A stretch of 7,905 nt of DNA from Thermoanaerobaculaceae bacterium (GTDB lineage: Bacteria; Acidobacteriota; Thermoanaerobaculia; Thermoanaerobaculales; Thermoanaerobaculaceae), in contig JALHTD010000117.1 of the NCBI GenBank assembly GCA_022865555.1, forward strand, positions 1-7,905, given 5' to 3'. Below, one piece after another: positions 1 through 5,232 of the stretch. Numbering within the stretch: position 1 is the stretch's first letter; the number at the start of each line of letters is the position of its first letter. A model generated the notes under the pieces. The model had not been told where the DNA came from. It did not search any database and saw only the letters and a list, made by a program, of their open reading frames with translations. Position numbers and translations under genes: made by a program.

Positions 1-677
1 CCGTCGCTGATCTGGGAGCAGTCGTAGGTCTTCAACGGCAGGCCATCCACCACGTAGCGGTTAATGCCCTCGATCTTCATCGCCTGCTCGAGGGTGATCT
101 GGACCTTCTGCATCTGCGCGTAGGGGTTGTACTTTGCGTTGCCGTACTCAATCACGGCGATGCGCGCCAGGTCCTCCTCCTTGACGTGGTGCGCGGCCAT
201 GTAGTCGCGCATCACCTCGGCAAAGATGTGGGGGAAGACGAACGCCTTGCCCTCACGTTCGTCGGGGTGTGAGAAGTAGCCAAGCACCTCGCCGATGCGC
301 TTGCCGTCCATCTTCCCCTCGTTGTCGCGCATCTCCTCGTAGCCGACCGCGATGCCGACCTCACCGTCGCCTATGAGCAGCTTGTGGATGACGGAGAGGA
401 TCGCCTGGCCACCGGAGGCGCAGGCATTCTCCACCGACTCGATCGGCTTGGCCGCCAACCCCGGCACCGCGGCCATCAGGCCGGCGAGCAGCCCCTGGCT
501 GTTCAAGGAGATGTTGCACACCGCGCCGATCGAACCCACGTCAATGGCGGAGGGTGGAGCGTTGGCCTCCTTGCACACGCCGTCGACGGCGTTCCTGACG
601 ATGTCTGGCACCGTCATGCCCATGAGCTTGCCGAACTTGGACTGGTGGTACGCAGCGATGTAGACGGGCTTTCTCAT
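1..677 (-). CDS. Thiolase-superfamily protein, N-terminal part (3' end outside window)
   Basis: The reading frame is open from ATG at 677-675 down to the window edge, giving 225 complete codons. The protein starts MRKPVYIAAY. It carries the thiolase nucleophile motif ENACASGG with the likely acyl-accepting Cys at residue 86, then GDGEVGIAVGYEEM, and ends at DCSQISDG, which resembles the C-x-I-S-D-G stretch ahead of the second thiolase half. Family members form or cleave beta-ketoacyl-CoA through an acyl-cysteine. The sequence looks closer to the archaeal-type or SCP-x-like thiolases than to the FadA/PhaA type, but this is a judgement by eye. The missing half should hold the catalytic His and second Cys. 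The start is supported by GGGAGG six bases upstream. No usual partner gene (DUF35 OB-fold protein, acyl-CoA dehydrogenase, HMG-CoA synthase) lies upstream in the window, so substrate and direction (fatty acid breakdown versus acetoacetyl-CoA formation) are unknown. Confidence 0.92.
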   Translation of the reverse strand, partial: MRKPVYIAAYHQSKFGKLMGMTVPDIVRNAVDGVCKEANAPPSAIDVGSIGAVCNISLNSQGLLAGLMAAVPGLAAKPIESVENACASGGQAILSVIHKLLIGDGEVGIAVGYEEMRDNEGKMDGKRIGEVLGYFSHPDEREGKAFVFPHIFAEVMRDYMAAHHVKEEDLARIAVIEYGNAKYNPYAQMQKVQITLEQAMKIEGINRYVVDGLPLKTYDCSQISD

Positions 678-786
678 CTCCGACCTCCCGAAGCCCTACC
701 GTCATCTGGTAACCAGCGACGGGTGGCTTTGAACTCCCCTTGCGTCTCCGTGACCGGCACGTGGCTCTCCCACTGGACCACTCCCG

Positions 787-834
787 GGCGGGTGCCGGCC
801 GCTTCTCTGGTCCCCCCGGTTGCGGGCACCCGCC
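787..834. repeat. Inverted repeat, 10-bp perfect arms
   Basis: GGCGGGTGCC at 787-796 is the exact reverse complement of GGCACCCGCC at 825-834. The 28-base loop can add two more pairs after one mismatch. It lies about 110 bases upstream of the thiolase start. No T-run follows it on the minus strand, so it is not a classical Rho-independent terminator. It could be a 5' leader structure or an operator. In DNA this GC-rich, an arm pair of this length may also arise by chance. Confidence 0.4.
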
Positions 835-876
835 GAGGCACTGATGCTGCCAGGGTAGATCGGCAGGCCAGGATTT

Positions 877-895
877 ACCAGGCCTTTTGGCCGGT
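877..895 (-). terminator. Possible 3'-end hairpin of the glycosyltransferase transcript
   Basis: On the minus strand, ACCGGCC, loop AAAA, then GGCC(T)GGT form a seven-pair stem with one bulged T. It begins four bases after the TGA stop of the glycosyltransferase. The position fits a transcript end or RNA-stabilising structure. No U-tract follows, so intrinsic termination is doubtful. Confidence 0.25.
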
Positions 896-898
896 CGA

Positions 899-1975
899 TC
901 ATGGCAGCACGGCCGCGTAGAGGTCGGCAGCGGCCTCCGCGAGACGGTGCGGGGTCCAGAGCGTGCGCGCCCGGGCCGCAGCAGCCTCCCCGGCGGCGCG
1001 TCGGCGGCCCGGTTCGCGGGCCCAGCCCGTCATGAGGACCGCCAGTGCCGCCGCGTCGGTCGCCGGGTAGAGGTCGCCCGTGACCCCGGGCTCCACGACG
1101 TCGCGGACGCCGGGCAGGTCCGCAGCGACCGTCGCCACGCCGCACGCGGAGGCCTCCGCGATAGCGCGGTGGGCCTGGTCGGAGCCCGCGGCCGGGAAGA
1201 CGAAGAGGTCCATGGCCGCGTAGAGGTCCTCGAGCCCCTCCTCGACGTAGCCGGCGAAGGCGAGCCGGCGCTCCACGCCGAGGACTTGAGCCAGCTTGCG
1301 CAGGGCGGTCTCGTACGGCCCCTTGCCGATCACCAGTCCGTGCACGCCCGGCGATGCCGCCAGCGCGCGGAGGAACAGGTCTTGCCCGCGCGAGCGGTCC
1401 AGCTTGCCGATGGTGCCGGCCACGACGGCGTCCGGAGGGATGCCGAGGCGGCCCCGGCCGGCCCCTCGTGCTCCACCGGAGAAGAAACGCTGCTCCAGCG
1501 CGACCGGGAGCACCCGCACGGGGACGCCGCGCAGCGCCGGAACCCGCACGACCAGAGGCGGCATCGCGGAGTTGGCGAGGCCGACCCCGGCCGTGCCGCG
1601 AAGCAGCCAGCGATGGTAGGGATCCGCCCGCAGGTGACCCATGTGGTGGAAGCTCCTAATGAGCGGGGTGGGCGAGCCCTTGAGCGCCATCCTCGCCAGC
1701 AGGTGATCGTGCGGGAGGTGCACGTGAACCAGGTCGAACCCCGAGGAGAGCCGCCGGACACGGTCCACGGCGGCCCGCACCTGGCCAATCGACCGCTCCT
1801 TGGCAAATACGGGGTGACACCAGGGGAGCCCCTGCAGCCGCTGTTCGAGGTTGCGCCCGGGCCTGTAGGCGAACTCGCACTCCACCCCTGCGCCCCGCAG
1901 AGCCTCCGCAAGCTGCAGCGCGGTCGCGGCCGCGCCGGTCCAGCGGTCCGCTGCGACGAACTGGAGCACTCTCAT
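899..1975 (-). CDS. Glycosyltransferase family 4-like, GT-B fold (358 aa)
   Basis: This retaining-type GT-B glycosyltransferase probably moves a sugar from a nucleotide donor to a lipopolysaccharide, exopolysaccharide or other surface-glycan acceptor at the inner face of the membrane. The N-terminal Rossmann half begins MRVLQFVAAD and has the loop WTGAAATALQLAEAL (12-26) and DLVHVHLPHD (81-90). The C-terminal donor half has GTIGKLDRSRGQDLFLRAL (187-205), LVIGKGPYETALRKLA (214-229), LAFAGYVEE and DLFVFPA. The GT4 E-x7-E motif appears as D266-x7-E274, followed by ASACGVATVAADLPGVRDVV. ATG at 1973-1975 is chosen because conserved GT-B sequence starts there. The frame stays open upstream, but that extension runs through the repeat hairpin and has no family-like sequence. 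No Shine-Dalgarno sequence precedes the ATG. The gene is divergent from the Trm112/waaL operon. Donor and acceptor cannot be named. Confidence 0.9.
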   Translation of the reverse strand: MRVLQFVAADRWTGAAATALQLAEALRGAGVECEFAYRPGRNLEQRLQGLPWCHPVFAKERSIGQVRAAVDRVRRLSSGFDLVHVHLPHDHLLARMALKGSPTPLIRSFHHMGHLRADPYHRWLLRGTAGVGLANSAMPPLVVRVPALRGVPVRVLPVALEQRFFSGGARGAGRGRLGIPPDAVVAGTIGKLDRSRGQDLFLRALAASPGVHGLVIGKGPYETALRKLAQVLGVERRLAFAGYVEEGLEDLYAAMDLFVFPAAGSDQAHRAIAEASACGVATVAADLPGVRDVVEPGVTGDLYPATDAAALAVLMTGWAREPGRRRAAGEAAAARARTLWTPHRLAEAAADLYAAVLP

Positions 1976-1988
1976 CGCCGCAATACTA
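1976..1988 (-). promoter_or_regulatory. Possible -10 element for a near-leaderless glycosyltransferase mRNA
   Basis: On the minus strand TAGTAT (1988-1983) matches the sigma-70 -10 consensus at 4 of 6 bases and lies eight bases before the ATG. A transcript from it would begin at or next to the start codon, which would fit the absent Shine-Dalgarno sequence. There is no good -35 at normal spacing, so this is weak. Confidence 0.2.
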
Positions 1989-2019
1989 GCCGACAGCTGA
2001 CAGCCGCCGGTTGTCGGCT
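1988..2019. repeat. Heptamer-repeat hairpin in the divergent intergenic region
   Basis: Units AGCCGAC (1988-1994), AGCTGAC (1995-2001) and the start of a third, AGCCG (2002-2006), are followed by the inverted unit GTCGGCT (2013-2019). AGCCGACA at 1988-1995 and TGTCGGCT at 2012-2019 form a perfect eight-pair stem with a 16-base interior. The same AGCYSAC heptamer family makes up the two arrays between xseA and xseB. The hairpin sits between the possible -10 elements of the two divergent genes, so it could be an operator. It could equally be a copy of a dispersed intergenic repeat. Confidence 0.65.
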
Positions 2020-2038
2020 GCTCAACCAGTGGTAGCAT
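2011..2038 (+). promoter_or_regulatory. Candidate promoter for the Trm112-waaL-xseAB-ispA-dxs run
   Basis: TTGTCG (2011-2016) and TAGCAT (2033-2038) are separated by 16 bases and each match the sigma-70 consensus at 4 of 6 positions. The -35 overlaps the right arm of the heptamer hairpin. The predicted start near 2045 would leave almost no leader and would fall at the ribosome site, which lowers confidence. The spacing and position are otherwise reasonable for the divergent region. Confidence 0.25.
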
Positions 2039-2054
2039 TCGGGCGGAGGCGGAC

Positions 2055-2297
2055 ATGGCGGTCGACCCGCAGTTGCTGGAGATTCTCGTTTGCCCGGCGT
2101 GCAAGGCCGATGTGGAGCTCAAGCCCCTCGCGGCGGACACCTGCGCCATGCTCGTGGAGCGCTACCGCGAGAAGTTTCGCGACGAGGTGCCCGAGGTCCA
2201 CGAAGGGCTCCGCTGCACCGGCTGCGGGAAGGTCTACCCGATCGTGAGTGACATCCCGGTCATGCTGGTGGACGAGGCGCTGCCCGCCGAGGGGTGA
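2055..2297 (+). CDS. Trm112-like zinc-knuckle protein (UPF0434/YcaR family), 80 aa
   Basis: This small protein has two cysteine pairs, C13-P-A-C16 and C54-T-G-C57, that should bind one zinc ion. The flanks are typical of the family: LLEILVCPACK at the N-terminus and CGKVYPIVSDIPVML at the C-terminus. Eukaryotic and archaeal Trm112 activates SAM-dependent methyltransferases. The role of the bacterial proteins is poorly defined, and in E. coli the relative ycaR lies between lpxK and kdsB among LPS genes. At 80 residues it is longer than the about 60 of YcaR. The extra length lies between the two cysteine pairs, in a charged, probably helical stretch (about 28-50). ATG at 2055 is preceded by GGAGG at 2045-2049. 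The gene is first in the plus-strand run and ends seven bases before the next start. The name is secure, but the cellular role is not. Confidence 0.93.
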   Translation: MAVDPQLLEILVCPACKADVELKPLAADTCAMLVERYREKFRDEVPEVHEGLRCTGCGKVYPIVSDIPVMLVDEALPAEG

Positions 2298-2303
2298 GGG
2301 TCA

Positions 2304-3473
2304 TTGCCCGAGGAAGCCCCTGATCGCGCCCGGCGGGCCCGGGCGCTGGCCGCAGGCGCCATGGTGGCCGCGGCCGCAACGTCGCCCCAGCTCGGCCTGT
2401 CCAACCCATTTCTCGTGCTGGCAGGCGTGTTCTCCTGGCGGGCGTGGCGTCTCGGGGCGCTGCGCGGGCGGCCGCTGGCCCGCCCGCTGCTGCCGCCGCT
2501 CATGCTCTTCGCCGCCGCCTCCCTGGTCTCGGCGGTGTTCTCCCTGGACCCGGTTCAGAGCTTCGACAAGCTGCCGCGGCTGGCGGTGCTGCTGCTGGTC
2601 CCGCTTGCTGCGGCCTTGATGGACCGGGAGTGGTGGCCGAGGCTGGTCGCAGCGCTCGCGGTCGTGACCACCATCCTGGCAATCTGGGGCATCGTTCAGT
2701 ACCTCCAGGGGGCCAACGACCTCGCGCACCGCATCCGGGGGCCACTCGCCCACTACATGCTCTACGCCGGCTGGGTGCTGCTCGGGGTGTCGGTGGTGCT
2801 GGCAGAGCTGCTCCTGAACCCGGCGCGGCGGCTGTGGCTGCTGCTGCCCCCCGCTCTCCTCGGTCCGGTGGCGTTGCTGCTGTCGTACACGCGAAACGCC
2901 TGGGTCGGCCTGGCGGCCGGTCTCTTGCTGCTCGCCGCGGTCTGGCACCGCCGCCTGCTGCTGCTCTACCCGGTGGTCGCCCTGGCGCTGTGGTTCGTGT
3001 TCCCGCGGCCCGTGCTCGAACGCGTGATCTCGATCTTCGACCTGCGGCAGGCCGCGAACTACGACCGCGTCTGCATGACCATCTCCGGCCTGCAGATGGT
3101 GCGGGATTTCCCGCTCACCGGCGTCGGGCTCGACATGGTGGACCGGTTGTATCCGCTCTACCGCCGGGATGATGCCCCTCGCTGGCGGGTCCCACATCTT
3201 CACAACAACCTCGTGCAGATTGCGGCGGAGCGTGGGCTCCCCGCGCTGGCGGCCTACCTGTGGCTTTTGGGAGCCTTCTTCACCGTGACGTGGCGGGGAC
3301 TGCCGCGCCTCTCGGGTGAGCGCCGTGCGGGGGTGGCGGCTTCGCTCACGGCGGTGCTGGCGATCACGGTCGCGGGCCTGTTCGAGTACAACTTCTGGTT
3401 TGCGGTGATCCAGTACCCCACGCTTGTGCTCATGGGTGCAGGCATGGGCCTCGTCGAGGAGGGTGGGGCGTGA
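2304..3473 (+). CDS. O-antigen ligase/polymerase-like membrane protein (Wzy_C family), 389 aa
   Basis: This polytopic inner-membrane protein has about ten or more hydrophobic segments (roughly 15-43, 62-80, 91-105, 112-133, 149-170, 177-213, 217-233, 311-330, 344-360, 366-384). Its large non-membrane loop at about 234-310 is expected to be periplasmic. Family marks are LSYTRNAWVGLAAG (193-206) with Arg197, FPLTGVGLDM (269-278), YPLYRR, and HLHNNLVQIAAERG (298-311) with histidines 298 and 300, matching the region of the essential His in WaaL ligases. Such proteins join undecaprenyl-diphosphate-linked glycan to lipid A-core (WaaL), or polymerise it (Wzy), or glycosylate pilins. Sequence alone does not separate these. 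The start is TTG at 2304 with GAGGG directly upstream but close. ATG at 2361 (Met20) is an alternative. Its stop overlaps the xseA start (GTGA), suggesting coupled translation. Confidence 0.88.
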   Translation: MPEEAPDRARRARALAAGAMVAAAATSPQLGLSNPFLVLAGVFSWRAWRLGALRGRPLARPLLPPLMLFAAASLVSAVFSLDPVQSFDKLPRLAVLLLVPLAAALMDREWWPRLVAALAVVTTILAIWGIVQYLQGANDLAHRIRGPLAHYMLYAGWVLLGVSVVLAELLLNPARRLWLLLPPALLGPVALLLSYTRNAWVGLAAGLLLLAAVWHRRLLLLYPVVALALWFVFPRPVLERVISIFDLRQAANYDRVCMTISGLQMVRDFPLTGVGLDMVDRLYPLYRRDDAPRWRVPHLHNNLVQIAAERGLPALAAYLWLLGAFFTVTWRGLPRLSGERRAGVAASLTAVLAITVAGLFEYNFWFAVIQYPTLVLMGAGMGLVEEGGA

Positions 3474-4831
3474 GCGCTCGCGTCTGGACGGTCGGGGAGC
3501 TGGTCAGGGAGATCAACGCGACGCTCGCTGGCTACTTCGGCGAGGTGTGGGTCAAGGGCGAGCTCTCCGGCGTCAAGGTGGCCGCCTCCGGGCACCGCTA
3601 CTTCCAGGTCAAGGACGCGGAAGGTCAGCTCACCTGCGCGATGTGGGCGCCGCGCGCGGACCGCCTCCGCTTCAAGCTCACCGACGGCCTCGCGGTGCTC
3701 CTGCGCGGGACGCTCGAGGTGTACCCGCAGCGCGGAAGTCTGCAGCTCATCGTCATCGAGGTCACACCCCAGGGGATCGGGGAGCTGCAGCTCGCGTTCG
3801 AGCAGCTCAAGGCCAAGCTGGAGGCCGAGGGGCTCTTCGCAGCGGAGAGGAAACGCCCGCTGCCGGTTCTGCCTCAGCGCATCGGCCTGGTGACCTCGGC
3901 GAGCGGCGCCGCCGTGCGGGACGTGCTCAAGATACTCGCGCGCTGGGAGCACCTCTCGGTGCTGCTCTACCCGGTGCGCGTCCAGGGCAAGGGCGCGGAG
4001 GGGGAGATCGCCAGGGCGCTGCGCTACCTCGGTCGCTCGGGTCTCGTGGACGTGGTGCTCGTCGTGCGGGGCGGAGGCTCCCTCGAGGATCTCTGGGCGT
4101 TCAACGAGGAGATGGTGGCGCGAGCAATCGCGGCGTGCGAGGTCCCGGTGATCAGCGGGGTGGGGCACGAGGTGGACTTCACGATCGCCGACTTCGTCGC
4201 CGACGTTCGGGCCGCCACGCCCACCCAGGCCGCCGAAATGGTCGTTTCACGGCTCGAGGAGCAGCACCGGAGAGTTGACGTGGCCGACCAGCGTCTGACC
4301 GCCCTCTTCACCCGGAAGCTCGAGCACGCGCGCCTGCGCCTGCGAGGGCTGGAGGGCGCGCGGGGGCTTGCGCGCCTGCCGCTGCGGGTCAGGGAGCTGG
4401 ACCAGCGGCTGCGCCGGCTGGAGGCATTGCCGCAGATGCTCCGCGCGCTCGTCGCGGGGCGCCGGCACCGGGTCGAGGCTGCGACGTCACGCCTGTACCG
4501 CTGGCCGGTGAGGTTCGGCGCGCCCCGCCTGAGGGAGCTGGTGACGGCCAGGCTCGCTATCGGTCGCGAGCGGCTGCACTCGCTGGCCCGGCGGCGGCGG
4601 CTCGAACTGGCGTCGCTCGAGCGAGCGCTCGGGGCGCTCTCGCCCAGGAACGTCCTCGAGCGCGGGTACTCGATCACGACCCGCGAGGGTGAGGCGCGGC
4701 CTCTTCGCGACGCCTCGCAGGTGATGGCCGGGGAGCGCCTGGTGACGACACTGGCGCGCGGCCAGGTGCGCTCGCTGATCATCGGGCGGCGGGGCGAGCA
4801 GGGGTCGCTGTTCGAGGAGGAGGAAAGCTGA
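3470..4831 (+). CDS. xseA: Exodeoxyribonuclease VII large subunit (453 aa)
   Basis: This is the catalytic subunit of exonuclease VII, a cytoplasmic, metal-independent nuclease that degrades single-stranded DNA from both ends to acid-soluble oligonucleotides. An N-terminal OB-fold (about 5-100: WTVGELVREINATL, VWVKGELSGVK, HRYFQVKD) is followed by the catalytic domain (about 125-260). That domain holds IGLVTSASGAAVRDVL, VVRGGGSLEDLWAFNEE with R200, and SGVGHEVDFTIADFVADVRA with H233 and D236, matching residues reported as important in the E. coli enzyme. A long arginine- and leucine-rich helical region (about 258-395) should form the coiled coil that binds XseB. The terminus has the usual VLERGYSITT motif. 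Length is normal for the family. GTG at 3470 is preceded by GAGGAGGG six bases away and overlaps the waaL-like stop. Its last codon and TGA stop lie in the first unit of a heptamer array. Confidence 0.97.
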   Translation: MSARVWTVGELVREINATLAGYFGEVWVKGELSGVKVAASGHRYFQVKDAEGQLTCAMWAPRADRLRFKLTDGLAVLLRGTLEVYPQRGSLQLIVIEVTPQGIGELQLAFEQLKAKLEAEGLFAAERKRPLPVLPQRIGLVTSASGAAVRDVLKILARWEHLSVLLYPVRVQGKGAEGEIARALRYLGRSGLVDVVLVVRGGGSLEDLWAFNEEMVARAIAACEVPVISGVGHEVDFTIADFVADVRAATPTQAAEMVVSRLEEQHRRVDVADQRLTALFTRKLEHARLRLRGLEGARGLARLPLRVRELDQRLRRLEALPQMLRALVAGRRHRVEAATSRLYRWPVRFGAPRLRELVTARLAIGRERLHSLARRRRLELASLERALGALSPRNVLERGYSITTREGEARPLRDASQVMAGERLVTTLARGQVRSLIIGRRGEQGSLFEEEES

Positions 4832-4857
4832 CAGCTCACAGCTCACAGCCGACAGCT
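4826..4857 (+). repeat. Left heptamer array (AGCYSAC units) at the xseA stop
   Basis: Four consecutive seven-base units, AGCTGAC (4826), AGCTCAC (4833), AGCTCAC (4840) and AGCCGAC (4847), are followed by a partial AGCT (4854). The xseA stop TGA (4829-4831) is inside the first unit. The array is roughly the reverse complement of the one at 4948-4975. Confidence 0.85.
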
Positions 4858-4995
4858 CGAGCGGGGACAAACCGTCGTGGCCCGGGGTCTGGTGACGCCC
4901 GCTTGGTGCGTGGTTCCTCCGCTGAGCGTGGCTAACCCCTGGTTGCTGTCAGCTGTGGGCTGTCGGCTGTTGGCTGGGTGGAAGGGAGGGCAACG
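4832..4995 (+). other. xseA-xseB intergenic spacer
   Basis: At 164 bases this is the only sizeable gap in the plus-strand run; all other junctions are within 10 bases or overlap. Between the two heptamer arrays lie about 90 bases of unremarkable GC-rich sequence. I found no credible promoter pair in it (TTGGTG at 4903 and GCTAAC at 4931 are 22 bases apart) and no small gene. Confidence 0.6.
4948..4975 (+). repeat. Right heptamer array (inverted units GTSRGCT-like)
   Basis: Four consecutive units, GTCAGCT (4948), GTGGGCT (4955), GTCGGCT (4962) and GTTGGCT (4969), read on the other strand as AGCCAAC, AGCCGAC, AGCCCAC and AGCTGAC. They belong to the same heptamer family as the left array and as 1988-2019, in inverse orientation to the left array. 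Confidence 0.85.
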
Positions 4996-5232
4996 GTGAC
5001 CAAGGAGACATTCGAGGAAGCGCTTGCGCAGCTCGAGGAGGTCGTCGCCAAGCTGGAGGACGAGTCGGTCGGCCTCGAGGAGGCGCTCAAGCTCTTCGAG
5101 CGCGGCGTGAAGCTGGCGCGGCGGTGCCGCACCCAGCTGGAGGGTGTGGAGCGCCGGGTCGAGCAGCTACTCGCCGAGGCCCCGGAGGGCGAGGAGCCCA
5201 AGACAGAGCCTTTCGCCCCCGAGGAGGCATGA
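4996..5232 (+). CDS. xseB: Exodeoxyribonuclease VII small subunit (78 aa)
   Basis: This is the small, all-helical subunit, several copies of which wrap the XseA coiled coil to give active exonuclease VII. The family signature is clear: TFEEALAQLEEVVAKLEDESVGLEEALKLFERGVKLARRCRTQLEGVERRVEQL, followed by an acidic, proline-containing tail. GTG at 4996 is chosen over GTG at 4978 because GGGAGGG at 4984-4990 stands five bases before it and the resulting protein (MTKETFEEAL) begins where XseB homologues begin. The upstream start would add six residues and would place its codon just after the repeat array. The stop overlaps the ispA start (ATGA). Length matches the family's usual 70-85 residues. 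Confidence 0.95.
   Translation: MTKETFEEALAQLEEVVAKLEDESVGLEEALKLFERGVKLARRCRTQLEGVERRVEQLLAEAPEGEEPKTEPFAPEEA

Larger units (their letters stand above)
678..898. other. Gene-free spacer between glycosyltransferase 3' end and thiolase 5' end
   Basis: These 221 bases separate two minus-strand genes. Frames crossing the region on both strands show no recognisable protein motif and no good ribosome site. It should hold the end of the glycosyltransferase transcript and the promoter of the thiolase gene, but I see no convincing -35/-10 pair. It contains a hairpin just after the glycosyltransferase stop (877-895), a 10-base-pair inverted repeat (787-834) and a short palindrome, CTGGTAACCAG, at 706-716. 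Confidence 0.6.
4826..4975 (+). promoter_or_regulatory. Possible long mRNA stem-loop between xseA and xseB
   Basis: Aligned antiparallel, 4826-4853 and 4948-4975 give 28 positions. By hand count, 22 are Watson-Crick pairs, four are G-U wobbles and two are mismatches. The loop is about 94 bases. The left arm covers the xseA stop codon and the right arm ends eight bases before the xseB Shine-Dalgarno sequence. The structure could affect RNA stability, partial termination or the relative output of xseA and xseB. No T-run follows the stem, so it does not look like an intrinsic terminator. Function is inferred. Confidence 0.4.

Noticed and set aside
384..1145. Open frames on both strands crossing the 678-898 spacer
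   Set aside because: They start or end inside the thiolase or glycosyltransferase genes in the wrong frame and show no domain, so the spacer is better read as non-coding.
887..2035. Long plus-strand open frame (382 codons) opposite the glycosyltransferase
   Set aside because: It is antisense to a gene with clear GT4 motifs, is rich in Arg, Gly, His and Pro without any recognisable domain, and has no ribosome site. Long antisense frames are expected at this GC content.
1976..2149. Longer N-terminus for the glycosyltransferase
   Set aside because: The 58 extra residues would run through the hairpin, the candidate promoters and the start of the Trm112-like gene, and do not resemble GT4 sequence.
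2301..3203. Minus-strand open frame (300 codons) opposite the waaL-like gene
   Set aside because: Its composition (Gln, His, Arg, Pro rich) is the mirror of Leu/Ala-rich membrane codons on the other strand, and no motif is visible.
3254..4168. Minus-strand open frame (304 codons) opposite waaL-like/xseA
   Set aside because: It crosses two well-supported genes antisense and has a composition typical of shadow frames.
4903..4936. Internal promoter for xseB (TTGGTG and GCTAAC)
   Set aside because: The 22-base spacing is outside the normal range and the -10 matches only three of six positions.
4826..4975. CRISPR array or tRNA/ncRNA gene in the xseA-xseB gap
   Set aside because: The repeats are seven bases long, directly adjacent and without unique spacers, so they are not CRISPR. 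I find no tRNA cloverleaf or known RNA motif.
4978..4995. Upstream GTG start for xseB
   Set aside because: It lies two bases after the repeat array with no ribosome site, while GTG at 4996 has a good one and matches the family's N-terminus.
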